DNA of 33,814 nt from Clostridiales bacterium. GTDB taxonomy: Bacteria; Bacillota; Clostridia; Oscillospirales; Oscillospiraceae. Both the position numbers and the translations under genes were made by a program. Below are positions 1 through 7,786 of this stretch, piece after piece (the stretch's first letter is position 1; each line of letters begins with the position of its first letter). The notes beneath the pieces were generated by a model, which saw only the letters and a program-made list of their open reading frames with translations, did no database searches and was not told the DNA's origin. The DNA is taken from NCBI GenBank assembly GCA_004553545.1, contig SFLD01000016.1, positions 1 to 33,814 of the forward strand, in the 5' to 3' direction.

Positions 1-599
1 GTGCTCTCCGGGACCTGGACTACGGCATCTATCCCTACACCACCTCCTCCAATGCCGTGGCGGCCTTCGCCCCCGTGGGCTCCGGCCTGCCCAGCGCCAG
101 GATCGACGAGGTGGTGGGCGTGGTGAAGGCCTACTCCTCCTGCGTGGGCGAGGGTCCCTTCACCTGCGAGTGGTCCGGCGAGGAGGCCGAAAAGCTCCGG
201 GAGGCCGGGGCTGAGTACGGCGCCAAGACCGGCCGTCCCCGCCGGGTAGGCCCCATCGATCTCGTGGCCACCCGCTACGGCGTGGAGACCCAGGCGGCTA
301 CCGCCATCGCCCTCACCAAGCTGGATGTCCTCAGCTACTTAAAGGAGATCCCCATCTGCGCCCACTATGAGCTGGACGGCCAGATCACCGACGAGTTCCC
401 CTTCCCCGCCCGTCTCCCCGACGCCAAGCCGGTCTTTGAGACCATGCCCGGCTGGCAGTGCGACATCTCCGCCGCCCGCACCTGGGAGGACCTTCCCCAG
501 GCCGCCCGGGACTACGTGGAGTATGTGGAGAAGGCCATCGGCTGCCGCATCGCCTATGTCTCCGTGGGCGCCGAGCGGGAGAGCATCATCCTGCGATAA
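1..599 (+). CDS. purA: adenylosuccinate synthetase, C-terminal part
   Basis: The gene enters from the left edge; the reading frame starts at base 3 and ends with TAA at 597-599. The visible 198 residues correspond to the C-terminal half of PurA, which joins IMP and aspartate using GTP to make adenylosuccinate, the first committed step to AMP in the cytoplasm. The segment YGIYPYTTSSN matches the conserved region after the IMP-binding part, followed by GSGLP, a GRPRRVGPIDL stretch typical of the synthetase fold, and TKLDVL, which resembles the guanine-recognition TKxD segment of the family. The end (CRIAYVSVGAERESII) is the usual PurA C-terminus. purB follows 71 bases downstream with no terminator between, so the two are probably co-transcribed. 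The start and the P-loop lie outside the window. Confidence 0.93.
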   Translation, partial: ALRDLDYGIYPYTTSSNAVAAFAPVGSGLPSARIDEVVGVVKAYSSCVGEGPFTCEWSGEEAEKLREAGAEYGAKTGRPRRVGPIDLVATRYGVETQAATAIALTKLDVLSYLKEIPICAHYELDGQITDEFPFPARLPDAKPVFETMPGWQCDISAARTWEDLPQAARDYVEYVEKAIGCRIAYVSVGAERESIILR

Positions 600-670
600 G
601 ATCTTCGCCTGGGAAGAAGCTCCCCCGGCGGCAAGTCCCCCACCACCGACCGTAAGAAAGGAAGGCTCCC

Positions 671-2089
671 ATGTCCAAAGACGTCTACGAATCCCCGCTG
701 GCTTCGCGGTATGCTTCCCCCTACCTGCTGCGGCTCTTCTCCCCGGATACCCGCTACCAGACCTGGCGGCGGCTGTGGGTGGCCCTGGCCCGGGCGGAGC
801 AGGAACTGGGCCTGCCCATCACGGCGGAGCAGGTAGCGGAGCTGGAGGCCCACATCACCGACATCGACTATGCAGCCGCTGAGCGTCGGGAACACGAGGT
901 CCGCCACGACGTGATGGCCCACGTCTACGCCTACGGTCTCGCAGCCCCCTCCGCCGCCGGGATCATCCACCTGGGGGCCACCAGCTGCTATGTGACGGAC
1001 AACGCCGACCTCATCCTCTACCGGGACGCCCTGCGCTACCTCCGGGGCCAGCTCCTGGCGGTGATGAAGAACCTCTCCGCTTTCGCCCGGCAGTACGCGG
1101 CGACGCCCACCCTGGGCTACACCCACTACCAGCCCGCCCAGCCCGTCACCGTGGGCAAGCGGGCGGCCCTCTGGCTCCAGGACTTCCGCTCTGACCTGGA
1201 CGAGTTGGACTTTGTCCTGGCCACCCTTCCTTTCCTGGGCTGCCGGGGCACCACCGGCACCGAGGCCAGCTTCCTGGACCTCTTTGAGGGGGACGGGGCC
1301 AAGATCGACGAGATGAACCGCCGGATCGCGGCGGAATTCGGCTTTGAGAGGTGCTTCCCCGTCTGCGGGCAGACCTACCCCCGGAAGGTGGACAGCCGGA
1401 TCCTCGGCTGCCTCTCCGCCATCGGCCAGAGCGCCTACCGGATGGCAAACGACATCCGCCTCCTCCAGCACGACCGGCAGGTGGAGGAGCCCTTTGAAAA
1501 GAGCCAGATCGGCTCCTCCGCCATGGCCTACAAGCGCAATCCCATGCGCTCGGAGCGCATCTGCTCCCTCAGCCGCTACCTGATGGCGGACGCCATGAAC
1601 GCCCCCATGACCGCCTCCACCCAGTGGATGGAGCGGACCCTGGACGACTCCGCCAACCGCCGCATCTCTCTGCCGGAGGGCTTCCTCTGCGCGGACGCGG
1701 TGCTGCGCCTCTGCCAGAACGTCACCAACGGCCTCCATGTCAATGAGAAGATCGTGGACCGGACCATCCGGGAGTACCTGCCGTTTCTTGCCACCGAGAA
1801 CATCATGATGGAGGCCGTGAAGCGGGGCGGCAGCCGCCAGGAGCTCCACGAGCGCATCCGGGTCCACTCCATGGCCGCCACCGCCCGGATGAAGGAGGGT
1901 GAGCCCTGCGACCTCCTGGACCGTCTGGCGGCGGACCCGGCCTTCGGCATGACGAGAGCCGAGCTGGACGCCGTGATGGACCCCCAGCTCTACATTGGCC
2001 GCTGCCAGGAGCAGGTGGAGCGCTTCCTCGCGGAGTGCGAGCCCCTGCTGGCCGGCGCCCCGGAGACCGACGGCAGCATCCAGATCTGA
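671..2089 (+). CDS. purB: adenylosuccinate lyase
   Basis: 472-residue member of the fumarase/aspartase superfamily. It cleaves adenylosuccinate to AMP and fumarate, and SAICAR to AICAR and fumarate, in purine synthesis. The superfamily signature is at residues 282-291 (SSAMAYKRNP), in the mobile loop that carries the catalytic serine. THYQPAQP places a conserved active-site histidine at about residue 152, and TSCYVTDN precedes it near residue 110. Length is normal for the longer PurB type. The ATG at 671 is preceded by AAGGAAGG at a good distance. It directly follows purA, giving an AMP-branch pair, and a strong terminator lies 9 bases after the stop. Nothing suggests damage. Confidence 0.95.
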   Translation: MSKDVYESPLASRYASPYLLRLFSPDTRYQTWRRLWVALARAEQELGLPITAEQVAELEAHITDIDYAAAERREHEVRHDVMAHVYAYGLAAPSAAGIIHLGATSCYVTDNADLILYRDALRYLRGQLLAVMKNLSAFARQYAATPTLGYTHYQPAQPVTVGKRAALWLQDFRSDLDELDFVLATLPFLGCRGTTGTEASFLDLFEGDGAKIDEMNRRIAAEFGFERCFPVCGQTYPRKVDSRILGCLSAIGQSAYRMANDIRLLQHDRQVEEPFEKSQIGSSAMAYKRNPMRSERICSLSRYLMADAMNAPMTASTQWMERTLDDSANRRISLPEGFLCADAVLRLCQNVTNGLHVNEKIVDRTIREYLPFLATENIMMEAVKRGGSRQELHERIRVHSMAATARMKEGEPCDLLDRLAADPAFGMTRAELDAVMDPQLYIGRCQEQVERFLAECEPLLAGAPETDGSIQI

Positions 2090-2097
2090 ACACGCAG

Positions 2098-2134
2098 AAA
2101 AGCACCCCTGTGCGCAAGGCACAGGGGTGCTTTT
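2098..2134. terminator. bidirectional intrinsic terminator after purB
   Basis: A perfect 16-bp stem (arms 2098-2113 and 2119-2134) with a GCAAG loop. It is flanked by T-runs on both strands, so it can end purB transcripts on + and the small convergent gene (2156-2350) on -. Confidence 0.92.
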
Positions 2135-2155
2135 TCCTGCCATTCCGGTTCGGGG

Positions 2156-2350
2156 TCACTGGATGTGCTCCTCGCAGAAGTTGTCCAGGACCCGGAAGCC
2201 CATCTCCTCCCGGCTGGCCAGCGGGAAAAGGGCGATGCTCTCGCTGTCGAACTGAGGGCAGAGCCGAAGCTCCGGGTCCAGCCGCAGCACGGGGAAGTTC
2301 CGGATGGGCTCTGTCTCCCGGTACTCCCCGTCAGGGTCTGTGCGCTTCAT
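2156..2350 (-). CDS. small uncharacterised acidic protein (64 aa)
   Basis: I do not recognise this 64-residue protein. It begins MKRTDPDGEYRETEPIRNFP and is acidic, with no membrane segment, signal peptide or cysteine pattern. The reason to accept it is the strong GGGGAGGTG ribosome binding site 7 bases before the ATG at 2350. It also sits 57 bases downstream of the 481-residue gene on the same strand, ahead of a terminator that works on this strand. The binding site is the 3' arm of a perfect 9-bp hairpin (2358-2384), so translation may be conditional. The gene could be the second cistron of the 2408-3853 transcript. A spurious frame is possible, but spacing and signals argue for a real small gene. 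Confidence 0.6.
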   Translation of the reverse strand: MKRTDPDGEYRETEPIRNFPVLRLDPELRLCPQFDSESIALFPLASREEMGFRVLDNFCEEHIQ

Positions 2351-2357
2351 GCCATCA

Positions 2358-2384
2358 CCTCCCCGCTCAGTTTGGGCGGGGAGG
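2358..2384 (-). promoter_or_regulatory. hairpin that buries a ribosome binding site
   Basis: In the minus-strand RNA, CCTCCCCGC (2384-2376) pairs perfectly with GCGGGGAGG (2366-2358) across a 9-base loop. The second arm contains the whole Shine-Dalgarno of the 64-residue gene starting at 2350. The structure could act as an RNA thermometer or a translation gate opened by ribosomes finishing the upstream gene. On the plus strand the same stem is followed by five T's (2388-2392), so a plus-strand terminator reading is the alternative. Confidence 0.55.
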
Positions 2385-2407
2385 CGGTTTTTATCGCAGG
2401 AAAATTT

Positions 2408-3853
2408 TTATGGTTCGCCCGGCAGCTCGACCGTGACCTCGCCCCGGGAGACGATGTGGAAATGGACGCGCCAGGTGACGCGCTCCGGCGGGGCAAAGTG
2501 CATGGAGGACGCCGCCCAGCGGCGGCCTTCCTCGTCCCGTCCGATGAAGAACAGGGCGGTGCCGCCGCCCAGCTGATCCTTTGGGGCGGCTGGCTTCCTG
2601 CGGGCAGGGTCCGCTGGGGCGCAGTCCCGGACGGAGAACGCCTCCTGGGGGATGTCCGGCTCCACGGTGTAGCCCAGGGCGGTAAAGTACCTGGGATACT
2701 CCCAGCCGGGATCCTCCGGGCGATCGTAGTCCCGGGGCTCGATGCTCCGGACGGTGAGGGTGTGCTCCGCTCCGGTGACGGGATGACGGAAGGTCACGGT
2801 CTCCCCTACCCGCTCCGCCTGGAAGCTGGGGCCGGGGACGTCCGTTTCCTCTCCGGAGAGGATCAGGGCGAAGTCCTTGCCCTTGCGCGGCTTCTCTCCC
2901 GTCCACTCAAAGGACAGGCGGTGGAGCTGCCAGCAGTCCCCGGTATCCAGGCCGTAGTGCTGAAGGGCCGCCCGCATGTCCCGGTCCTCCCGGTCCGGCC
3001 AGAGGGGCAGCCAGACACTGCTGCATCCGTGGCGCTGGCGGAGGCCCCGGCCGTTCACCGCGAGCATCGCCCGGAAATCCTGGCAGAATGGATGCTCGGC
3101 CTGGGCCTGGCAGCGCCGCTCCTCCGGCATGGCGTCCCAGTCGGTCTCCGGGGTCAGCTTCCACTTGCCGCAGTAGGCCCACATGGTCTCCACATCCACC
3201 CGCTGGAAAAGGTCCACCACGATGCCCTCCGGGCAGCGGTAAAGGGCGGGGACGTACCAGGTCTCCCCCTCCCAGGTAAACCAGGTGTCCGCCGGGATGG
3301 CCTTTCCCGCCCGGCCGCCATGGCCTATGAGCCCGCCGTGGAAGCTGACCCGCCAAGGAAGCTCCTCCGTCTCCTGTTGGAGCTCCCGGTACTCCCGGGA
3401 GTAGCGGAGCACGCCGGGGTCAAAGCCCGCCTGCAGGGCGTGAAGATACCGGTACGGCTCCTCCATCGGAGTAACGCCCTGGGAGCGGAGGGCGGCGAGG
3501 GCTGCCTCCCCCTCCGGGGTGGGGGGATTCTCCCGGAGGAAGGCCGCGAACTGCTCCTCGCTCCACATCCAGCTCTGCTCCAGGGCGGCGGTGTCGCCGC
3601 AGGCGAGAAGCAGCCGGAGGAAGTCCGGAAAGTCCCTGGCCACGGGGTGGATACAGTCCTCGGCCCCGTTGGCGGGGCTCACGGCCAGGATCATGTCTCC
3701 GGTCTCCGGTGCGGTGCAGAAGTGGATGCCGTCCACCCCGGCCCGGCCCAGGATCGCTGCCCCCACCGGGGTACAGAAGTAGGCCTCCCCGCCGGGCATA
3801 AAACCGACGGCGGAGAGGTCCAGGCCGCTGCCGCGAAACGCCTCATAGGTCAT
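2408..3853 (-). CDS. uncharacterised 481-residue cytoplasmic protein
   Basis: No function is recognised with confidence. The start chosen is the ATG at 3853 (MTYEAFRGSG), because AAAGGGGG lies just upstream and a good minus promoter precedes it; a longer frame begins at 3937 but would run over the promoter. There is no signal peptide or membrane helix. The first ~150 residues (a FMPGGEAYFCTPVG segment, then FPDFLRLLLACGD) loosely recall SUKH/SMI1-KNR4-type immunity folds, but this is a weak impression. The middle and end are rich in Trp, Asp and Glu, and the C-terminus has a beta-rich pattern (VTWRVHFHIVSRGEVTVELP). It is divergent from a GNAT gene and 57 bases ahead of a 64-residue gene that may share its transcript. 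Confidence 0.75.
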   Translation of the reverse strand: MTYEAFRGSGLDLSAVGFMPGGEAYFCTPVGAAILGRAGVDGIHFCTAPETGDMILAVSPANGAEDCIHPVARDFPDFLRLLLACGDTAALEQSWMWSEEQFAAFLRENPPTPEGEAALAALRSQGVTPMEEPYRYLHALQAGFDPGVLRYSREYRELQQETEELPWRVSFHGGLIGHGGRAGKAIPADTWFTWEGETWYVPALYRCPEGIVVDLFQRVDVETMWAYCGKWKLTPETDWDAMPEERRCQAQAEHPFCQDFRAMLAVNGRGLRQRHGCSSVWLPLWPDREDRDMRAALQHYGLDTGDCWQLHRLSFEWTGEKPRKGKDFALILSGEETDVPGPSFQAERVGETVTFRHPVTGAEHTLTVRSIEPRDYDRPEDPGWEYPRYFTALGYTVEPDIPQEAFSVRDCAPADPARRKPAAPKDQLGGGTALFFIGRDEEGRRWAASSMHFAPPERVTWRVHFHIVSRGEVTVELPGEP

Positions 3854-3879
3854 GGGATCGTCCCCCTTTCGTTTTCCCC

Positions 3880-3909
3880 AGTATAGCACCCCGGGCCGGG
3901 GCTTGGCAA
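3880..3909 (-). promoter_or_regulatory. promoter for the 481-residue gene
   Basis: -35 TTGCCA (3909-3904), 18-bp spacer, -10 TATACT (3885-3880), reading left towards the ATG at 3853. The -35 box occupies nearly the same bases as the -35 of the plus-strand promoter. Confidence 0.7.
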
Positions 3910-3931
3910 GGGCGGCGGGATGTGCTATGCT
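3903..3931 (+). promoter_or_regulatory. promoter for the GNAT gene
   Basis: -35 TTGGCA (3903-3908), 17-bp spacer, -10 TATGCT (3926-3931), then GGGAGG and the ATG at 3958. It shares five bases with the -35 of the divergent minus promoter. Confidence 0.72.
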
Positions 3932-3957
3932 GGTCAAAAAACAAGGGAGGGATCCCC

Positions 3958-4470
3958 ATGCTGCGGAAACTCACAGAACTCAGCCCGGAAGACGGCGCCC
4001 GCCTGATGGCGGTCTACCTGGAGAGCAACAGCGAGAACGCCGCCTGGTTCGCCCCCGACGCCCCCACGCCGGAGGAGGGGCTGCGGCGGACGGAGGCAGG
4101 CTTCCTCGCCTGGCTCCGGGAGGACTTTCTGTCCAAGAAGGAAAACACCCTCTGGGTCTGGGAGGAGGACGGCATCTTTCTCTCCGCCCTGCGGCTGACG
4201 GAGTTGGATGGCTTCCTCTGGCTGGAGGCCCTGGAGACCCGGCCGGACCGCCGGGGGCAGGGCTGCGGGGAACGGCTGCTGCGTGCTCTCGCGGCGGAGC
4301 TCTCCCAGGCGGGCGGGGCCTGCGTCCGGAGCTGCATCGGCAAGAAGAACCGCCCTTCCCTGGCACTCCACCAAAAGGTGGGCTTCACCGTGGAGCGGGA
4401 CCCCGGCTGGGATTTCGGCACCGGGGAGGAGGACGCCGGAAGCTTCGGGATGCTGCGGCGCATCCCGTGA
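3958..4470 (+). CDS. GNAT family N-acetyltransferase
   Basis: 170-residue GCN5-related acetyltransferase, which would move an acetyl group from acetyl-CoA to an amine on a small molecule or protein; the substrate cannot be told. Motif A, which binds the CoA pyrophosphate, is visible as RRGQGCGERLL after the strand FLWLEALETRPD. The usual motif B region follows (NRPSLALHQKVGFTVE). The ATG at 3958 is chosen because GGGAGG lies 8 bases upstream; a frame opening at 3922 would start inside the -10 box. It is transcribed alone from its own promoter and ends at a GC-rich hairpin at 4481. The C-terminus is acidic and slightly extended. Confidence 0.88.
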   Translation: MLRKLTELSPEDGARLMAVYLESNSENAAWFAPDAPTPEEGLRRTEAGFLAWLREDFLSKKENTLWVWEEDGIFLSALRLTELDGFLWLEALETRPDRRGQGCGERLLRALAAELSQAGGACVRSCIGKKNRPSLALHQKVGFTVERDPGWDFGTGEEDAGSFGMLRRIP

Positions 4471-4480
4471 TACGGAAGAA

Positions 4481-4504
4481 CGCCCGGCCCCTGGGGGCCG
4501 GGCG
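4481..4504. terminator. GC-rich hairpin between convergent genes
   Basis: Perfect 10-bp stem CGCCCGGCCC / GGGCCGGGCG with a CTGG loop. It is followed by a T-rich but broken tail on + (CTCTCTTTATT) and TTCTTCC on -. It separates the GNAT gene from the convergent gene ending at 4511. Confidence 0.75.
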
Positions 4505-4510
4505 CTCTCT

Positions 4511-4984
4511 TTATTCTGCCTTCACCAGAAACTGCCGGGCGGTATGCAGGCTGTCCCGGTCGGAGCTGTCGAAGGAGGCGCTGCTGCGGAAGGGCAGGGG
4601 CTCCCCCCGGTGATCCCGCAGGCAGGCGGAGCGCAGGAGGTAGCCGTCGCCGTCCTCCTCATAGGCGAAGACCCCGGCAAAATTTCCGTTCTCCGCCAGA
4701 AAGAATGGCTCCGGGATGGCCTGCTCGCTGCTGCCGCTGCGGTCCTCCCGGCCCATGGCGGGGTCCCAGCTCTCCTGCCAGAGGGTGCGGAGACGCCAGC
4801 CCTCCGCCTGGGCGCGGACGCGCGCCCGGGTCTCGGGATCGCAGGGGACGAAGCGGAGGAAGTCCCCGCTCTCCGTCACATACTCCGCCTCCGCCTCCCG
4901 GCAGAGGGACAGCAGCACGCCGCCGCCATCCCGGCGGAAGAGGAGGTCTGCCAGTTCCGAGCCTGTCAGTCGGGGTCCGTTCAT
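4511..4984 (-). CDS. uncharacterised 157-residue protein
   Basis: I cannot assign a family. The ATG at 4984 (MNGPRLTGSEL) is preferred over an earlier in-frame start, because the earlier part overlaps the promoter and a terminator; GGGGGAAAGGCGG lies upstream, though spaced rather far. The protein is soluble and acidic, with a helix-rich N-terminus and a beta-like C-terminal half (FAGVFAYEEDGDGYLLRSA). It is monocistronic: own promoter at 5057-5086, terminator at 4481-4504. The pattern suggests a small cytoplasmic domain with one compact beta sheet, but no motif supports a function. Confidence 0.7.
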   Translation of the reverse strand: MNGPRLTGSELADLLFRRDGGGVLLSLCREAEAEYVTESGDFLRFVPCDPETRARVRAQAEGWRLRTLWQESWDPAMGREDRSGSSEQAIPEPFFLAENGNFAGVFAYEEDGDGYLLRSACLRDHRGEPLPFRSSASFDSSDRDSLHTARQFLVKAE

Positions 4985-5056
4985 GAAAAAACCGCCTTTC
5001 CCCCGGCAGAGGCCGGGCCGCTCCCCGCGTTTGCCGGGGAGGAAGATCCTGCCTTC

Positions 5057-5086
5057 AGGATAGCACAGGGCGGGCCCTGCCGTCAA
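5057..5086 (-). promoter_or_regulatory. promoter for the 157-residue gene
   Basis: -35 TTGACG (5086-5081), 18-bp spacer, -10 TATCCT (5062-5057), pointing to the ATG at 4984. It starts right after the phosphoketolase terminator. Confidence 0.65.
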
Positions 5087-5092
5087 TGCGGA

Positions 5093-5128
5093 AAAGGGAG
5101 CGCTCCCCTGCCGGGGAGCGCTCCCTTT
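5093..5128 (-). terminator. terminator of the phosphoketolase gene
   Basis: Perfect 16-bp stem (5093-5108 / 5113-5128), loop TGCC, with a T-run on the minus side. Each arm contains the self-palindrome GGGAGCGCTCCC, so the sequence can also fold within each arm. Confidence 0.9.
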
Positions 5129-5162
5129 CGCTGTTTTTCTGTGCTTTTCCGGGGAAGGCGGC

Positions 5163-7562
5163 TCAGTAGTTGCCCTTGCCACCGTTCCACTTCCAGTTCT
5201 GGACCTCGGGGAGGTCCACGCCGTTGTCCTTGATATACTGGCGGTGCTCCACCAGCTTGTCGTTCATCTTCTGGACCAGGTAGGCGCCCCGGTTGCCCAG
5301 CTGGGGCAGACGGTGGACCACGTCCATGACGAGATCGAAGCGGTCGATGTCATTGAGGACCCGCATGTCGAAGGGCGTGGTGATGGTGCCCTCCTCCTTG
5401 TAGCCCCGGACATGGAGGTTCTTGTTGGTCCGGCGGTAGGTGAGCTCATGGATCAGGGTGGGATAGCCGTGGTAGGCGAAGATGATGGGCTTATCCTTGG
5501 TGAAGAGCATGTCGTACTCCTCGTCCGTCAGGCCGTGGGGATGCTCCGTGTGGGGCTGGAGCTTCATGAGGTCCACCACGTTGACCACGCGGATCTTCAG
5601 CTCCGGCAGCTCATGGCGCAGGATGGTGACGGCAGCCAGGGTCTCAAGGGTCGGCGTGTCGCCGCAGCAGGCCATGACCACGTCAGGCTCCTGGCCCTGG
5701 TCGTTGCTGGCCCAGTCCCAGATACCGATGCCCTGGGTGCAGTGCTTCACGGCCTGGTCCATGGTGAGCCACTGGGGACGGGGGTGCTTGCTGGCCACGA
5801 TGACGTTCACATAGTTCCGGCTCTTGATGCAGTGGTCGAAGCAGGAGAGCAGGCAGTTGGCATCGGGGGGCAGGTACATGCGCACGACGTCGGCCTTCTT
5901 GTTGGCCACGTGATCCAGGAAACCGGGGTCCTGATGGGTGAAGCCGTTGTGGTCCTGCTGCCAGACGTTGGAGGCCAGGATATAGTTGAGGGAGGCGATA
6001 TCCTGCCGCCAGGGCAGCTCATTGCACATCTTCAGCCACTTGGCGTGCTGGGAGAACATGGAGTCCACGATGCGGATGAAAGCCTCGTAGCTGTCGAAGA
6101 AACCGTGGCGGCCCGTCAGCAGGTAGCCCTCCAGGAAGCCCTCGCAGAAGTGCTCGGAGAGCATGGAGTCCATGACCCGGCCATCGGGGTCCAGGTGCTC
6201 ATCCACGCCGGGGATCTGCTCATCCAGGAAGCGGCGGCCCGTGACATCGAAGACCGCCTGCAGGCGGTTGGAGGCCGTCTCATCCGGGGCAAAGATCCGG
6301 AAGTTCCGGGCATCCAGGTTCAGCTTCATCACGTCCCGGACATAGGTGCCGAGGACGTACATGTCCTGGGCCTCCACGGCGCCGGGAGCGGTGACATCCA
6401 CGGCGTAGTCCCGGAAGTCCGGGGTCCGCAGGTCCCGGAGCAGCAATCCGCCGTTGGCGTGGGGGTTCGCGCCCATGCGGCGGCTGCCCTTGGGCGGGAA
6501 GGAGCGGATCAGCTCCACCGGGCGGCCGTCCTCGTCAAAGAGCTCCTCGGGCTTGTAGGAGCGCAGCCACTCCTCCAGCTCCGGCAGGTGCTTCTCGGTG
6601 TCGGGACCCATGGAGATGGGCACCTGATGGGCCCGCCAGCTGCCCTCCAGCACGTTGCCGTCCACCATCTTGGGGCCGGTCCAGCCCTTGGGGGTCCGCA
6701 GGACAATCATGGGCCAGCGGGGGCGCTTGGCGTCGCTGGTCTCACGGGCGGTCTTCTGGATGCTCTTGATCTCGCCGATGGCCCAGTCCAGGGCGGCGGC
6801 CATCTTCTGGTGCATCTCCAGGGGATCTCTCCCCTCCACGAAGCAGGGCTCCCAGCCGCAGCCGATGAAGAAGCTCTTGACCTCCTCATGGCTCATGCGG
6901 GAGAAGATGGTGGGGTTCGCGATCTTGAAGCCGTTGAGGTGCAGGATGGGCAGCACCGCGCCGTCCGTCACGGGGCTCATGAACTTGTTGCCGTGCCAGG
7001 AGGTCGCCAGTGGGCCGGTCTCAGCCTCGCCGTCGCCCACCACGCAGGCAGCGATGAGGTCCGGGTTGTCCGCCACGGCGCCGAAGGCGTGGGCCAGGGA
7101 GTAGCCCAGCTCGCCGCCCTCATGGATGGAGCCGGGGGTCTCCGGGGCCACATGGCTGGGGATGCCGCCGGGGAAGGAGAAGCGCTTGAAGAGCTTGCGC
7201 ATGCCCTCCTCATCCTGGGTGATGTTGGGATAGACCTCGGTATAGCTGCCGTCCAGCCAGTCCTGAGCCACCATAGCGTTGCCGCCGTGACCGGGACCGG
7301 AGAGGTAGATCATGTCCAGGTCGTCCCGCTTGATGACCCGGTCCAGGTGGGTGTAAATGAAGTTCTGCCCCGGGCAGGTGCCCCAGTGGCCGACGATGGT
7401 CTTTTTGAGATCCGCCGCCGTCAGGGGCCGTCTCAGCAGGGGGTTATCCAGCAGGTAGAGCTGGCAGGCCGTGAGATAGTTCGCCGCCCGCCAGTAGGCG
7501 TTGAGCTGCTGCAGCTCCTCCGCCGAGAGGGGCTTGGCCGTCAGGGTCTTCTCGTCTAGCAT
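5163..7562 (-). CDS. xfp: xylulose-5-phosphate/fructose-6-phosphate phosphoketolase
   Basis: 799-residue thiamine-diphosphate enzyme that splits xylulose 5-phosphate (and usually fructose 6-phosphate) with phosphate to give acetyl phosphate plus glyceraldehyde 3-phosphate or erythrose 4-phosphate. This feeds acetate/ATP production in the cytoplasm. The length matches the family. Diagnostic segments in order: GHWGTCPGQNFIY near residue 65, GPGHGG near 95, SHVAPETPGSIHEGGELGYS near 145, and the ThDP/metal motif GDGEAETGPLATSWHG at 176-191. The start is ATG 7562, 5 bases after GGAGG; a longer frame to 7652 would run into the promoter. It is monocistronic, with a strong promoter (7658-7686), a cre-like palindrome, and its own terminator. 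All expected regions are present. Confidence 0.96.
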   Translation of the reverse strand: MLDEKTLTAKPLSAEELQQLNAYWRAANYLTACQLYLLDNPLLRRPLTAADLKKTIVGHWGTCPGQNFIYTHLDRVIKRDDLDMIYLSGPGHGGNAMVAQDWLDGSYTEVYPNITQDEEGMRKLFKRFSFPGGIPSHVAPETPGSIHEGGELGYSLAHAFGAVADNPDLIAACVVGDGEAETGPLATSWHGNKFMSPVTDGAVLPILHLNGFKIANPTIFSRMSHEEVKSFFIGCGWEPCFVEGRDPLEMHQKMAAALDWAIGEIKSIQKTARETSDAKRPRWPMIVLRTPKGWTGPKMVDGNVLEGSWRAHQVPISMGPDTEKHLPELEEWLRSYKPEELFDEDGRPVELIRSFPPKGSRRMGANPHANGGLLLRDLRTPDFRDYAVDVTAPGAVEAQDMYVLGTYVRDVMKLNLDARNFRIFAPDETASNRLQAVFDVTGRRFLDEQIPGVDEHLDPDGRVMDSMLSEHFCEGFLEGYLLTGRHGFFDSYEAFIRIVDSMFSQHAKWLKMCNELPWRQDIASLNYILASNVWQQDHNGFTHQDPGFLDHVANKKADVVRMYLPPDANCLLSCFDHCIKSRNYVNVIVASKHPRPQWLTMDQAVKHCTQGIGIWDWASNDQGQEPDVVMACCGDTPTLETLAAVTILRHELPELKIRVVNVVDLMKLQPHTEHPHGLTDEEYDMLFTKDKPIIFAYHGYPTLIHELTYRRTNKNLHVRGYKEEGTITTPFDMRVLNDIDRFDLVMDVVHRLPQLGNRGAYLVQKMNDKLVEHRQYIKDNGVDLPEVQNWKWNGGKGNY

Positions 7563-7657
7563 ACGTATCCTCCTTGCAGTTTTTGAGTTATCCGATCCAC
7601 GGCAGCGCCGTGCGGGGTCCGTGGGGTGCCGGGGAGCTTCCTCCCCTTGCAAGGGCT

Positions 7658-7686
7658 ACTGTACACGATTCTTTCCCCGTTGTCAA
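7658..7686 (-). promoter_or_regulatory. strong promoter of xfp
   Basis: -35 TTGACA (7686-7681), 17-bp spacer, -10 TACAGT (7663-7658), about 95 bases before the xfp start codon. Confidence 0.8.
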
Positions 7687-7698
7687 GTAATCGTTTAC
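7687..7698. promoter_or_regulatory. cre-like (LacI/CcpA-type) palindrome upstream of xfp
   Basis: GTAATCGTTTAC has the form GTAANCGNTTAC with a central CG, as in LacI-family and CcpA operators. It differs from the ideal TGTAAACGTTTACA mainly at the outer bases. It touches the upstream edge of the xfp -35 box, where CcpA-type activation is usual. Function is inferred. Confidence 0.45.
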
Positions 7699-7734
7699 GT
7701 TTTTGTGAAAAAATTTGCAACCCGGCAGAATCGA

Positions 7735-7774
7735 CAAAAAACCGGCGCGGTCTCCGGGCAGGAGACCGCGCCGG
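7735..7774 (-). terminator. terminator of the XRE regulator gene
   Basis: Perfect 14-bp GC-rich stem (7742-7755 / 7761-7774), loop GGGCA, followed on the minus strand by a run of T's (7740-7735). It isolates the regulator from xfp. Confidence 0.9.
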
Positions 7775-7786
7775 AAAGGGGCGACA

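Noticed and set aside
554..2143. Long open frame antisense to purB (529 codons)
   Set aside because: It is a GC-rich shadow of purB, rich in Gly, Ala, Leu and Val with no ribosome site, and it crosses the terminator.
5244..7559. 771-codon frame antisense to phosphoketolase
   Set aside because: It is a low-complexity Val/Gly/Leu/His shadow without a ribosome binding site.
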